Source: Leptolyngbya sp. DLM2.Bin15
GTDB lineage: Bacteria > Cyanobacteriota > Cyanobacteriia > RECH01
Direction of reading: 5' to 3'
Assembly (NCBI GenBank): GCA_007694125.1
Contig: RECH01000250.1
Location: forward strand, 1 to 49,335
DNA length: 49,335 bases
In this document: one piece after another, positions 1-8,286 of the stretch
How the letters are laid out: each line of letters starts with the position of its first letter
Numbering within the stretch: the stretch's first letter is position 1
Notes under the pieces: model-generated
Databases searched by the model: none
Told to the model about the DNA's origin: nothing
Seen by the model: the letters and a program-made list of their open reading frames with translations, nothing else
Translations under genes and position numbers: made by a program

Positions 1-19
1 AATTGACCAGGGAACTACT

Positions 20-69
20 ATGATGCCTCAGTCATGATGCCTCAGTCATGATGCCTCAGTCATGATGCC
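20..69. repeat. 14-bp tandem repeat, about 3.6 copies
   Basis: The unit ATGATGCCTCAGTC occurs three times without mismatch (20-33, 34-47, 48-61), and a fourth copy breaks off after eight bases. It lies just past the 3' end of the cyclase-TIR gene, which ends at 81 on the minus strand. A perfect short tandem array suggests recent slippage. No function is visible. Confidence 0.9.
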
Positions 70-80
70 AGCGATCGCCC

Positions 81-2198
81 CTAGCGACTGGGTAAGCGAT
101 CGCGCAAATAATGGCGATACAAGTAGCAGCGGGGCACCACTTCATTGCCCTGTAAATGCACCAAGCCGATGCTGTGCAGCTTAAAAGCCTGGGTTGCATC
201 GAGCCGCACCGGCCCATCCGCCGCCACCACCCGCGTCATGGCAGCGAGAAGGTCAGGATTCTGCTCCAAGTTCCACAAATGCCGGCGCAGGTGATCCCCA
301 TAGAGCCCTGATTCCGTCGTCCCTTGCTCCAGAAGCTGCGCTAGGGTAATGTCTCGCCGGGCCAAGTGGTAGAGCGCTAGACGCACCAAGTAGGGATGCC
401 CGCTAATGAGCGCCATCAGCTGATCCACATCGCCCATGTCCCACGCGAGGCCATGGAGTTTGGCGAGGCTATAGATTTGATCACTGCTAAATTCCGGCAG
501 GGCGACGGGGGTGCCAACATTAAAGGGAGACTGGTTGATGTCCATAGGAACATAGACTTCCGTGGCATGCACCACCACTAGGCGCAGCTTCTGCCAAATA
601 TCACGACTTTTGGCATCTTCATGCCAGGCCCGCAGCAACACGAAAAAGTCGGCGGCAATCTCGGGATGCTGAAAGATGTAGTCCACTTCATCCAGCCCAA
701 TCACCAAGGGAGCATCCAACTGGCTGAGCAGATATTCCTCAAAGTAGGCGGTGCAGTTATCTTTGCTGCCAAAAATATCGTCCCAGTAATCCGCCAGGCG
801 GTTGGGCAACTGCAGCCGCCGGCCCACACTGGCACAAAACCATTTGAGAAATTGATCTAAATCCCGCAACGCTCGATCATCGGCTAACTGCAAGCTCAAT
901 GGCACGGTGTGGTAGCCCTGCTGCTGGGCATAGTGCAACACCCGCGTCATCAACGATGTTTTGCCCATTTGACGTGGGGCCTTGATGCGCAGGAGCGCCC
1001 CCGGCTGGCTGATGGCTTCCTGGCAACGCACCTCCACGGGGGGGCGTTCGGTATAGAAAACCGAGGCTAGGTTCACCTGGCCCTCAGGCATTTCAGGCAC
1101 AGCGATCGCGGGCAGGTGAATCACCCCGCTCCAAGGCTGGTCATCGGTGGTCGCTTCCTCCAGCGATCGCCCCTCCGACAGCAGCGCCAACATATCCTGC
1201 ACGAGGCTAGGCGTGTCGGCATCGGAATGCCATTCCCAATGCTGGATGCGATCGAGGTAGCCCTGCAAGTTAATGAAGCCACTCAGGTTATAGTCCAGCA
1301 GGGCATGGCTAGGAAAGTTCACCCGAATGGGCACAATCTGCGGCTTGCGATTGCTGTTGTAGCCGCGCAGCTCCTTGGCACGGCGCACCTCTTCAATGAT
1401 CATTTCACTGCCCGCCGACTGGGCAGACAGAAGCAGGACGAAGTAGTCGCACTGGTTCAGCTCTGTTTCCAAGCGCTGGGCCCAGTGGTCGGAGAAATGG
1501 GTGCTCTCCCCAGCCATGAAGGCAGAATGCCCCGCCGCTGACATGGCCGCATAAAGGGTATGGGCAAGCCTGAGATCCGGCGATTGATCGCGGTAGGACA
1601 CATAGACCCGCTGCCGCAAACTGACGGAGGGAGTGGGCGGGGCAATGTGGTAGATAGGTACAGCCGACTGGATGCCCTTGAGGGAACGTAATCCCAGATA
1701 GGTGACGGGCGATCGCACCTGATTACGCACGGCATCGTAGACCGATTGGGAAAAGCTAATGCCGCCGGCTAGGGCTTCTTTCTGCAGACGGGCGGCCATG
1801 TTCACCCCATTGCCCATCACATCCGTGCCGCTAAAGATCACCTCACCGAGATGGATGCCAATGCGATGCTTCAAAATATCCTCGGGTGGGCAACCCACCG
1901 CATGGTCTATAAAACGCTGCTGAATCTCGATGGCGCACTGCACCGCCTGCTCAGCATTTTCAAAATAGACCAGTAGACCATCCCCCAGCGACTTGAGAAT
2001 TTTTCCGTCCCACTGCTGGCAGACCTGCTGCATCACCCCATAGTCTCGATGGATCAGGGTAAACGCATGGGCTTCGTTGTGCGCCATCTTAGCGGTGAAG
2101 GATTCCACATCCGTAAACATAATTGCCGCCAAGGCTCGTTGTCCAGAGAGCAAAGGCGGGAGGGTAATGTTTTGGATGGGCTGGTCGTCAAGATCCAT
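81..2198 (-). CDS. adenylate cyclase - TIR - AAA-like ATPase fusion protein
   Basis: A 705-aa protein with three modules. Residues 20-185 are a class III nucleotidyl cyclase: metal-binding Asp30 (FTDVES) and Asp73 (SLGDG), purine-selecting Lys69 and Asp126, and transition-state Asn133 and Arg137 (GVNMAARL). The Lys/Asp pair points to ATP, so cAMP is the likely product. Residues 196-300 resemble a TIR domain, opening with VYVSYRD and holding the hydrophobic strand YFVLLLS and an acidic helix (EMIIEEVRRA) where the NADase glutamate usually lies. From about residue 380 there is an AAA-like (AAA_35-type) ATPase with Walker A PRQMGKTS (409-415) and Walker B VIGLDEVD (Asp503/Glu504), ending in a winged-helix-like tail. 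All key cyclase and ATPase residues are present. TIR plus AAA_35 proteins are familiar in cyanobacteria; a cyclase at the N-terminus is less usual. The role, signalling or defence, is inference. It stands alone, not in an operon. Confidence 0.88.
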   Translation of the reverse strand: MDLDDQPIQNITLPPLLSGQRALAAIMFTDVESFTAKMAHNEAHAFTLIHRDYGVMQQVCQQWDGKILKSLGDGLLVYFENAEQAVQCAIEIQQRFIDHAVGCPPEDILKHRIGIHLGEVIFSGTDVMGNGVNMAARLQKEALAGGISFSQSVYDAVRNQVRSPVTYLGLRSLKGIQSAVPIYHIAPPTPSVSLRQRVYVSYRDQSPDLRLAHTLYAAMSAAGHSAFMAGESTHFSDHWAQRLETELNQCDYFVLLLSAQSAGSEMIIEEVRRAKELRGYNSNRKPQIVPIRVNFPSHALLDYNLSGFINLQGYLDRIQHWEWHSDADTPSLVQDMLALLSEGRSLEEATTDDQPWSGVIHLPAIAVPEMPEGQVNLASVFYTERPPVEVRCQEAISQPGALLRIKAPRQMGKTSLMTRVLHYAQQQGYHTVPLSLQLADDRALRDLDQFLKWFCASVGRRLQLPNRLADYWDDIFGSKDNCTAYFEEYLLSQLDAPLVIGLDEVDYIFQHPEIAADFFVLLRAWHEDAKSRDIWQKLRLVVVHATEVYVPMDINQSPFNVGTPVALPEFSSDQIYSLAKLHGLAWDMGDVDQLMALISGHPYLVRLALYHLARRDITLAQLLEQGTTESGLYGDHLRRHLWNLEQNPDLLAAMTRVVAADGPVRLDATQAFKLHSIGLVHLQGNEVVPRCYLYRHYLRDRLPSR

Positions 2199-2563
2199 GA
2201 TGAAATGAATCGCAGAGGAAGATGGCTGGTCTCACGGCAGAGCGATCGCTCAAGGGTTGGCTTATGGGAAGGGCCTATAGAAGGAATGGTATACCCATCA
2301 AGCACCTGTGCACCCTAGCTCACGTGCAGACGTTTGTTGTTTACAACCTGGGTCATTCCCTCTTGGATCATTCCATCCATGGCCCCGCTAGCAACCTAAT
2401 CTTAGACGGCAACAGCCTTCAGCGTAACCATCTTGTATCGCAGACGAGGGTAGACCTTGGTATGAACCGAGCATACCCCAGACATGCCTAGACCATGACC
2501 GCAGCCGGGCCGCTTCTAGGCCCATGGCCTGCGATCGCATCCTCACACCAGCATCTTCTAACG
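2199..2563. other. intergenic region, no gene seen
   Basis: 365 bases between two minus-strand genes. Short open frames here overlap each other and lack family resemblance or a ribosome site. It presumably carries the promoter of the cyclase-TIR gene at its left end. Confidence 0.5.
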
Positions 2564-3982
2564 TCAATCCTCGCCAGCCAAGAGGGTTCGCAGGGTCAAC
2601 ACCTGCGGCGGGGTTGAATCTGGAGGATAGAGGAAGCTCACCTCCACAGAGCGGCGATCGCCCGGGGGCAGGGTCAGGGTCACCAAGGGTTCACTTTGAT
2701 CGCCCCGCCGCTGCACCAGGTGGAAAAAGCGCGATTGGGGACGCCCATCGTCATCGACATAGCTGACCTGTACGGTGCCGCGAAAGAAGGTCTGGGTGGG
2801 CAAGGGATCAAAAAAGCGCAGCCCATCTTGAGTAAGCACGTCTTCTTTGATCGGCGTTTGCAGGCTTAAGGTGACGGTTTGGGCCACCGCCGATGGGTTA
2901 TGGAGCGGCATGAACAGGTTGTACTGAATGCCATAGTTGCCGTGGGCCTGGTAGGCCGTATCGGGATAGCGCACCAGCATCGGCGCAGTCTGCACTTGCC
3001 CTGTTCCCAAGCGTCCTGCCACCAAGGTACTCAGCCCATAGGACACCGCCTCGCCTGGCTCAGGAATCGTCAGGTTGGCGCTCTCCGGCGTATCAGACAC
3101 AAAGGCATCCCATTGGGAGCCCTGGGCCACCCCCGCCACTCGTCCGTAGATGATCTGTCCTGGGGCACCCAGCGGCGTGGGGGGGCGATCGCGTCCACCG
3201 GCCAAGTCGCCCGTTTCCAGCAGCGCCACCCAGTCCTCTAGGGAAGGTGCTTGCTCCTGCACCCTGGGCATCTCGGCATCTGGGTCACCCATCTGATCCG
3301 CATCCGCATCCGTCTCAACCAGCACATCGGCATAGTGGGCCAGACTCGCTAGATAAATCGGCTGATCACTCCTGAGCCGCATCAGGGTCGATCGCCCGTT
3401 CAGCGGTGGATCTAGTTCAGCCACGGGAATCGGTTCATTCAACAACAGGCGATATTGCCCTGGCGGAATGGTCACCTGTGCCGGAAACCGCTCCTCCTGC
3501 CGTCGATTGCGCAGCACATCAGACATCACCCGACTGCCTGGCCCCGCAAACACATCCCCCCGAGCATTGTCCTCTAGGGGCGGCAGGGGAAAGAAGGGGG
3601 CATCGGGCTGACTTAGATAACTAGCTCCGTGCAGAATGCTGATGGTGGCGTCGTCGTCGCCAGGGTTATAGGCCACAATGCCGATATACAGGCTAGTGAG
3701 ATCCTCTGGATCAACCGCCCGATAGACATGGTGGGCAAAAATATCGAAGCGTCCCTGAAAGGCAAAGTCGAGATGGGCGCTGGGATCGGCCATGCCCATG
3801 GGAGGAAAGGTGGAGAGCAAAATACCCTCCATTTGTACGAGTTCTGGACTGTTGCTGTTGAATACCGGCACAGAGTCGAGTTGCCCCGGCAGCGATCGCA
3901 CCGATTGGGGCACCACAATCTCTTGGGGCTCGGGGGGAGCCGGTAGGTCAGCTAGCGTGAGAGTCGAGAGCAACATCCACAT
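2564..3982 (-). CDS. DUF3370 family secreted protein
   Basis: A 472-aa protein that matches the cyanobacterial DUF3370 family as I remember it: after a short hydrophobic N-terminus (MWMLLSTLTLA) comes the family opening with EIVVPQSVRSLPG, then PVFNSNSPELVQ and FQGRFDIFAHHVYR. The rest is beta-rich, with many aspartates and prolines and no transmembrane helix. It is probably exported, although the signal segment is short. The family has no established biochemical role to my knowledge. The start overlaps the 3' end of the upstream pyroglutamyl-peptidase-like gene by 35 bases on the same strand, which suggests translational coupling or that the two are co-transcribed. No other in-frame start is convincing. 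Confidence 0.85.
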   Translation of the reverse strand: MWMLLSTLTLADLPAPPEPQEIVVPQSVRSLPGQLDSVPVFNSNSPELVQMEGILLSTFPPMGMADPSAHLDFAFQGRFDIFAHHVYRAVDPEDLTSLYIGIVAYNPGDDDATISILHGASYLSQPDAPFFPLPPLEDNARGDVFAGPGSRVMSDVLRNRRQEERFPAQVTIPPGQYRLLLNEPIPVAELDPPLNGRSTLMRLRSDQPIYLASLAHYADVLVETDADADQMGDPDAEMPRVQEQAPSLEDWVALLETGDLAGGRDRPPTPLGAPGQIIYGRVAGVAQGSQWDAFVSDTPESANLTIPEPGEAVSYGLSTLVAGRLGTGQVQTAPMLVRYPDTAYQAHGNYGIQYNLFMPLHNPSAVAQTVTLSLQTPIKEDVLTQDGLRFFDPLPTQTFFRGTVQVSYVDDDGRPQSRFFHLVQRRGDQSEPLVTLTLPPGDRRSVEVSFLYPPDSTPPQVLTLRTLLAGED

Positions 3983-4562
3983 AACGGCGATTAGGTAACA
4001 GGTCTAGACTCTGTAAATACCTTGATTCGTCAGGGAAGTCAACCAAGGGCTGGCTATGACAGACTCGGTGCAAAATCTTTTGAAAGTCGTTCAAGATGAC
4101 CCAACGGTTCGCCTCTGTCAAAATGGGCACATGGATGAAAAGGCATGGCAGATTGAGGTGCTGGTCTCGAACGTAGCGCAGCATGGCGTAGTACAAATAG
4201 TTGCAAACAAATCGACCGGCATCATGGCTGATCTGGGTCATGGTTAAACCATCCACCAGCCGATCTAAGTTAAACGGCGTATACAGCGTCTCGCGGGGAG
4301 CGATCGCCCGTGACTCTAGATTCAAGGTCTGGCTGCGTTCACTCATGCCGCAGCAGAGCAACACATGGGGACGTACCCGATTCACGCCAGCGATCGCCTG
4401 TAGCGGAGCCTGCTGAAAATTTACGGGCAAATGCCGCAGGGTTTGCAACGTGGGTGATACGGTTCGAGAGCGCAACAGCTCGGCAATCAAGTCATCTGAA
4501 GAATTCGAACGCTGATGAGGCATCCAAGTCTGGAAAGACGTCAACAAAAGGGTTTTACCCAT
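3948..4562 (-). CDS. pyroglutamyl-peptidase I-like protein (peptidase C15 family)
   Basis: A 204-aa protein resembling pyroglutamyl peptidase I, the cytosolic cysteine peptidase that removes N-terminal pyroglutamate. It opens with LLLTSFQTW, the family's first strand (often TGFEPF in the classical enzymes). The nucleophile Cys is in SHDAGRFVCNYLYY and the catalytic His in FIHVPIL. A Glu in the stretch NLESRAIA is the candidate third residue. The start at 4562 is chosen because AGAGGAG lies seven bases upstream; a longer frame begins at 4625 without such a site. The classical PGF and RxAxN signatures are altered, so substrate specificity may differ. It is followed by the overlapping DUF3370 gene. 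Confidence 0.75.
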   Translation of the reverse strand: MGKTLLLTSFQTWMPHQRSNSSDDLIAELLRSRTVSPTLQTLRHLPVNFQQAPLQAIAGVNRVRPHVLLCCGMSERSQTLNLESRAIAPRETLYTPFNLDRLVDGLTMTQISHDAGRFVCNYLYYAMLRYVRDQHLNLPCLFIHVPILTEANRWVILNDFQKILHRVCHSQPLVDFPDESRYLQSLDLLPNRRYVDVALDSHAS

Positions 4563-5128
4563 CGGTGTACTCCTCTTGAAACCCAGGTTTATCAACCGAA
4601 TTGATGAGTAGATGCAGTGATGCAACCCCGTCTACCCTGCCCCGATGCTTGCTGGGATTCCCCTATCCATCTAGACCATGCAACCTAACCCGGATCCTTC
4701 GATGATGATGGCTCTACCGATCACGGGTTTAAGCATGACAGGCCCATGGACTGAACCATGGACAGGTGTTCTTCAATACCCCACGTCATGATGTAGATGC
4801 TAGGACTAAAGCCTCGGACAGAAGCGATCGCCCGTCTTGGCTCAGGAACCCTAGAGGCACGTTGACGCCCCTACAGCCCCAACGATCGATCGACCTTCCC
4901 ATGTCAATCTCCATCCTTCTGACTTTAACCTGCGTCTGATGATGAAGATAATCATTCCCTAGATTTCTTTGATCATGTCAGCTCAGGTAGCCTCAGATAC
5001 CTAGGGAACAAACAATTTTTTTTAATTGGTCAAAAATCTTAGCGAAAACATTACAATTCGAGACCTATTTTCAGCTTAGAAATGCTACTGTTGTGGCCGC
5101 TTCTCCAGTTACACTCCCCTCACAGCGC
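4563..5128. other. intergenic region with AT-rich block
   Basis: 566 bases. The left part holds the promoter of the minus-strand peptidase gene. Around 5011-5060 there is an AT-rich stretch that could be a promoter for the small frame at 5129. CCATGGAC occurs twice near 4744-4765. Nothing else is recognisable. Confidence 0.4.
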
Positions 5129-5257
5129 ATGATCGGTATCAGTGGGTCACAGCTAGCGTGGATTTCGTTCACATCAATCGCCATCACCGTGGGTGTGTTC
5201 GTGCTTTTGGTGGTGCGCGATCGCTTGGCACCTCCCTCTGACGACCAAGATTCCTAA
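5129..5257 (+). CDS. possible 42-aa single-span membrane peptide
   Basis: A 42-codon frame from ATG at 5129 to TAA at 5255-5257. The protein has one strongly hydrophobic segment (WISFTSIAITVGVFVLLVV, about residues 11-29) followed by RDRLAPPSDDQDS, the layout of small thylakoid or plasma-membrane subunits. A short hairpin with a T run begins at the stop codon, as expected of a real small gene. An in-frame GTG at 5093 could extend the N-terminus by 12 residues. I compared it from memory with the Psb, Pet, Psa and Ndh small subunits and recognise none. No clear ribosome site is seen. Confidence 0.4.
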   Translation: MIGISGSQLAWISFTSIAITVGVFVLLVVRDRLAPPSDDQDS

Positions 5258-5271
5258 GCGTTTCGCTTTTT
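5256..5271 (+). terminator. short intrinsic terminator
   Basis: AAGCG-TTT-CGCTT followed by more T. The stem starts inside the stop codon of the 42-aa frame. The stem is only five pairs, so strength is uncertain, but its placement supports the small gene. Confidence 0.45.
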
Positions 5272-5363
5272 GGTATATTTGTACTAACCCATAAATCATG
5301 AAATCCGGCCTTCTGGTAGCAAGAGGCCCTGCTCAGCCATAGTCTGAATCAGCACGACCTGAG

Positions 5364-5383
5364 TCGGAACCATTCGGAACCAT
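5364..5383. repeat. tandem 10-bp repeat upstream of the ParM-like gene
   Basis: TCGGAACCAT occurs twice back to back, about 145-165 bases before the ParM-like start. Plasmid parC centromeres are arrays of direct repeats upstream of parM, but two copies are too few to call this one. Confidence 0.5.
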
Positions 5384-5527
5384 GAGAATGGCGATCGCTC
5401 TCCTCAATGATCAGGAGATGCGTTATCCAGTTGGCAGTAGGGCCACGAGCACCATGCCATCATCATGGTTAAATCGCTCTATGATGAGCGGTGTACGTTG
5501 ACCTTTTATCGCGCTTCCCAGTCACCC

Positions 5528-6637
5528 ATGGCGCACTATCAATGTTTTGTTGACCTCGGTAGCTCCAGCACCAAAGCAGTCATGAGCGACGGCATTGGCC
5601 TGCACGCCTTCAAATGTTCGCCCCTGGTTGCAGATATGCCACCTTCTGAACTCACGATCATTGAAGCGCAAGGAGAACAACTCGGCACGGGGCTAGAATC
5701 TGTGAGCTATATCCAGCTCGCCCCCGACGATCCGGTCTATGCCCTAGGCGTTGATGCCCAAGGGAAACCCAATAAATCCACCAGCAATCTTCCCAAAAGC
5801 GCCCTCGCTCACTTGAAGGTGCTGGGGGTGATCGGCGAATTGGCCCATCGCTACGACCTCACTCGGGTTCCCCTCGATGTGGGCGTAGCGCTGCCGTTTA
5901 ATGAATACCTAACGGACTATAAGCCCCTCACCCATCGTCTGCTGGGTCAAAAGTCGTTCACCTATCGCGGCCGCGAGATTGACTTAGATCTAGAGCAGGT
6001 AAAAGTCTTGCCGGAAGCCGCTGGTCTCGTCCAGTGGCGCAAGGTGGAAATAGCCCAGCATGGCGGGCTGAGCAATCAAACCTTTGCTGTCCTCATGTTT
6101 GGGCATCGTGACCTGAGCTTTCTCTTTTTCCGGGAAGGGAAGCCGCCTCGGGGAGAACCGAGCAGCACAGAACGCCTTGGCTTCCAGCAGGTTTTGGTTG
6201 CCATTTCCCAAGATATGCCCTGCAATTCCGATGATCCTTTTCTCTATGAGGCCTTGATCAAAGGGATGGGCAGTGTCACCTTCCCGTCTCGCCCAGGGCA
6301 AGTCTACCGATTGAGCGATCGCTTTGAGCAAGCCAAGGCCTACTATTGGGATCTGGTGAAGCACCGTCTCGATGAATGGTTTGCAGCGGTGGATGTCCCT
6401 CACTACGAAGTGCTGATCAGCGGCGGCGTAGCGGCTATCCTACAAGCCGATTTAGAAGAATATTTTGAGGATCGATCCGCCTTTTGCACCGTCAACTGGC
6501 TCGATCATCTCAAAGAAGAGGTGGCGGGCGCGCTGAGTCTGCCATCGGAGATTGAGCAAATCCGCTTTAGCGATTGCTATGGCGGCGCAAAGTGGATGGC
6601 TCTGAAATTTCAAAAACCAGCCAAGGCAGGAGGTTAG
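5528..6637 (+). CDS. ParM/StbA family actin-like ATPase
   Basis: A 369-aa actin-fold protein. The phosphate-1 loop is VDLGSSSTKAV near residues 8-18 and the adenosine motif is VLISGGVAAIL in the C-terminal half, both typical of the ParM/StbA group that forms filaments to move plasmids apart. The phosphate-2 loop, usually DIGGGTTD, reads MFGHRDLSF here, so nucleotide handling may differ. The start at ATG 5528 places the phosphate-1 loop at the usual distance; an in-frame ATG at 5465 would add 21 residues and neither has a good ribosome site. The next gene begins three bases after the stop with a perfect ribosome site, so the two are an operon. No plasmid replication gene is nearby, so a chromosomal role (cell structure, or relic of an integrated plasmid) is possible. 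Confidence 0.85.
   Translation: MAHYQCFVDLGSSSTKAVMSDGIGLHAFKCSPLVADMPPSELTIIEAQGEQLGTGLESVSYIQLAPDDPVYALGVDAQGKPNKSTSNLPKSALAHLKVLGVIGELAHRYDLTRVPLDVGVALPFNEYLTDYKPLTHRLLGQKSFTYRGREIDLDLEQVKVLPEAAGLVQWRKVEIAQHGGLSNQTFAVLMFGHRDLSFLFFREGKPPRGEPSSTERLGFQQVLVAISQDMPCNSDDPFLYEALIKGMGSVTFPSRPGQVYRLSDRFEQAKAYYWDLVKHRLDEWFAAVDVPHYEVLISGGVAAILQADLEEYFEDRSAFCTVNWLDHLKEEVAGALSLPSEIEQIRFSDCYGGAKWMALKFQKPAKAGG
6628..6633 (+). promoter_or_regulatory. Shine-Dalgarno site that sets the ParR-like start
   Basis: AGGAGG lies within the last codons of the ParM-like gene, six bases before GTG 6640 and nine before GTG 6643. It decides for a GTG start rather than the longer in-frame ATG at 6574 inside the upstream gene. 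Confidence 0.8.
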
Positions 6638-6639
6638 CG

Positions 6640-7080
6640 GTGGTGGCACGGAAACGAATTTCGATTCGGTTTGAAGCCGAGGCACACACGGTTGAAGGAC
6701 GATTGCTGGACTACCTCAAGGAACATAAACTGCTCAACTATCGAGACGCGATTGTCCGGGCGACCAAGGCCTACTACGTGCCGTGGGTCTACGAGGGAGA
6801 ACTCTCGGAGGAGGAGCTGCGATCGCTGGCCCAGGGAGCGATCGAGGAACTAGAGTTTCGCATCTTCCAAATTCGTAAGCACTTTTTAGGCGAGGGCAGT
6901 GAGCCGGTAGACATCCATGCGCTGTCCCCCACAGCAGACCGCAATTCAACCCGGACAGAGGTCTCTCGGGAGACCCCAACCGCCGATCATGCCACCAGTT
7001 CTACGCCGGTGCGCCCCCTATCGTTGAAAGACGTGATTGACCATACCAACGTGGATCCCTCGGTGCTGGATGACTTCTAG
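6640..7080 (+). CDS. candidate ParR-like adaptor of the ParM-like actin
   Basis: About 146 aa. The N-terminus reads ARKRISIRFE, a basic beta strand, followed by two predicted helices (LLDYLKEHKLL and YRDAIVRATKAYYV). That is the strand-helix-helix order of ribbon-helix-helix DNA-binding proteins, including ParR, the protein that links parC DNA to ParM filaments. The middle is an acidic helical segment; the C-terminus is low in order and ends with a short conserved-looking peptide (LKDVIDHTNVDPSVLDDF, with the final acidic residues), which could be the actin-binding tail as in ParR. Assignment rests on fold pattern and on sitting three bases after the ParM-like gene, not on recognised homology. 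Its stop shares a CTAG with the convergent peptidase gene. Confidence 0.65.
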   Translation: MVARKRISIRFEAEAHTVEGRLLDYLKEHKLLNYRDAIVRATKAYYVPWVYEGELSEEELRSLAQGAIEELEFRIFQIRKHFLGEGSEPVDIHALSPTADRNSTRTEVSRETPTADHATSSTPVRPLSLKDVIDHTNVDPSVLDDF

Positions 7081-7973
7081 CGACGCATCAGCGACGTTTG
7101 GGGGACATAGTCTGACGGATCCCGCGCCACCCAACCTAGATCCGAGTTGGTGCGCACTTCAAAATGCAGGTGCGGAAAGGCTGCTAGCCCTGTTTCCCCC
7201 ACCGTTCCCAGTTGATGCCCCTGCTGCACTTGCTGCCCTACGGTGACCTGAAGGCTATCGAGGTGAGCATAGCGGGTTTGCAGCCCCTGGCTATGGTTAA
7301 TCACAACTAAGTTGCCGTAGTTACCTTGATCAGCCGCAAAAGCCACGATACCATTGCCCACCGCCAACACCGGCGTTCCTAGGGCAGCTACCAAATCTAC
7401 GCCGCTGTGAAAGACGACCTCCCCACTCACCGGGTCAAGTTGCCAGCCATAGCCGGTAGCAACCTCCGCTGGCTCCGGTAGGGGGTAGCCGTTGATGGGT
7501 GAGTCTTCTAGGGTAGGAGACGTGGCGGTGCCCGGTGACCAGTTCACGCCAGGAATAAATGTTGTAGCGGCAGGCGATCGCGCACAGCCGTTTACCTCAA
7601 ACAGCACGTCAGCCCGCACGTTATATTGACGAGACAAGTCTTGCCAGGTGGTACCGCTGGGCACCGTCACCCGGATGCCGTTGTAGGGCGGAATCTGGAG
7701 AGACATACCGCTAGAGAGACTGCCTTGCTGCAACGCTGGATTCAAACCCATCAGCGTTGAGGGAATCAACCCATACTGAGCGGCGATCGCCTCTAGGGTT
7801 TCCCCAGGCTGCACCACATGGGTTTGAATGCGCGACAGGGCCGGCAGACCACACAGATTCTCAGCGTCACCGGTTGGGATGTCTTGAGCGATCGCTCGTC
7901 CACTGCTACCCATAGCCAGCGCTAGGAGAACGGCGATGCTACCCAACTGTTGATATCGTTTACGCCATCGCAT
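7077..7973 (-). CDS. LysM domain M23 family metallopeptidase
   Basis: A 298-aa exported protein. The N-terminus has a basic stretch and hydrophobic core ending at GRAIAQ, a signal peptide. A LysM repeat follows (HVVQPGETLEAIAAQYGL with LNPAL), then a second degenerate LysM (TWQDLSRQYNV). The C-terminal M23 (LytM) domain has the metal and catalytic motifs HSGVDL and HLHFEVR. Such proteins bind and cut, or help cut, peptidoglycan in the periplasm, often at division or cell junctions. Start 7973 is preferred because it places the signal peptide at the N-terminus; an in-frame start at 8027 adds 18 residues. The stop overlaps the stop of the ParR-like gene by four bases on the other strand. Confidence 0.9.
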   Translation of the reverse strand: MRWRKRYQQLGSIAVLLALAMGSSGRAIAQDIPTGDAENLCGLPALSRIQTHVVQPGETLEAIAAQYGLIPSTLMGLNPALQQGSLSSGMSLQIPPYNGIRVTVPSGTTWQDLSRQYNVRADVLFEVNGCARSPAATTFIPGVNWSPGTATSPTLEDSPINGYPLPEPAEVATGYGWQLDPVSGEVVFHSGVDLVAALGTPVLAVGNGIVAFAADQGNYGNLVVINHSQGLQTRYAHLDSLQVTVGQQVQQGHQLGTVGETGLAAFPHLHFEVRTNSDLGWVARDPSDYVPQTSLMRR

Positions 7974-8286
7974 GGTACTGGCCCTGCACTGTGTCTTCCA
8001 ACCGTGTCTTCCAACTGTGTCTCCCATTTCATCATATCGAATGCTTCCAGCAACGGTGGCCTTGGCCTATGCAACCCAAGCAGCTCCCAAGGCTACCCAG
8101 GCATAGCGTCCATAGGTCAAACCCCAGGGCGATCGCTAGCCCACCCCACTAGGACAGTCCTACCCACCCCCACCCGATCCATCCGGACAAGGACAGATCC
8201 TTCGGCAATTACACCCCTGACCTTCCTCGAAAATTCGCTAGACTTGTGCCATAGAGATGCGGTGAGTACACCGATGGGCAAGAACT
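7974..8286. other. divergent promoter region
   Basis: 313 bases between the M23 peptidase (minus) and the HtrA gene (plus). It must hold both promoters. A HIP1 site is present near 8130; no operator or RNA was recognised. Confidence 0.5.

Noticed and set aside
5364-5383. parC-like centromere upstream of the ParM-like gene
   Set aside because: Only two 10-bp copies, whereas known centromeres have longer arrays.
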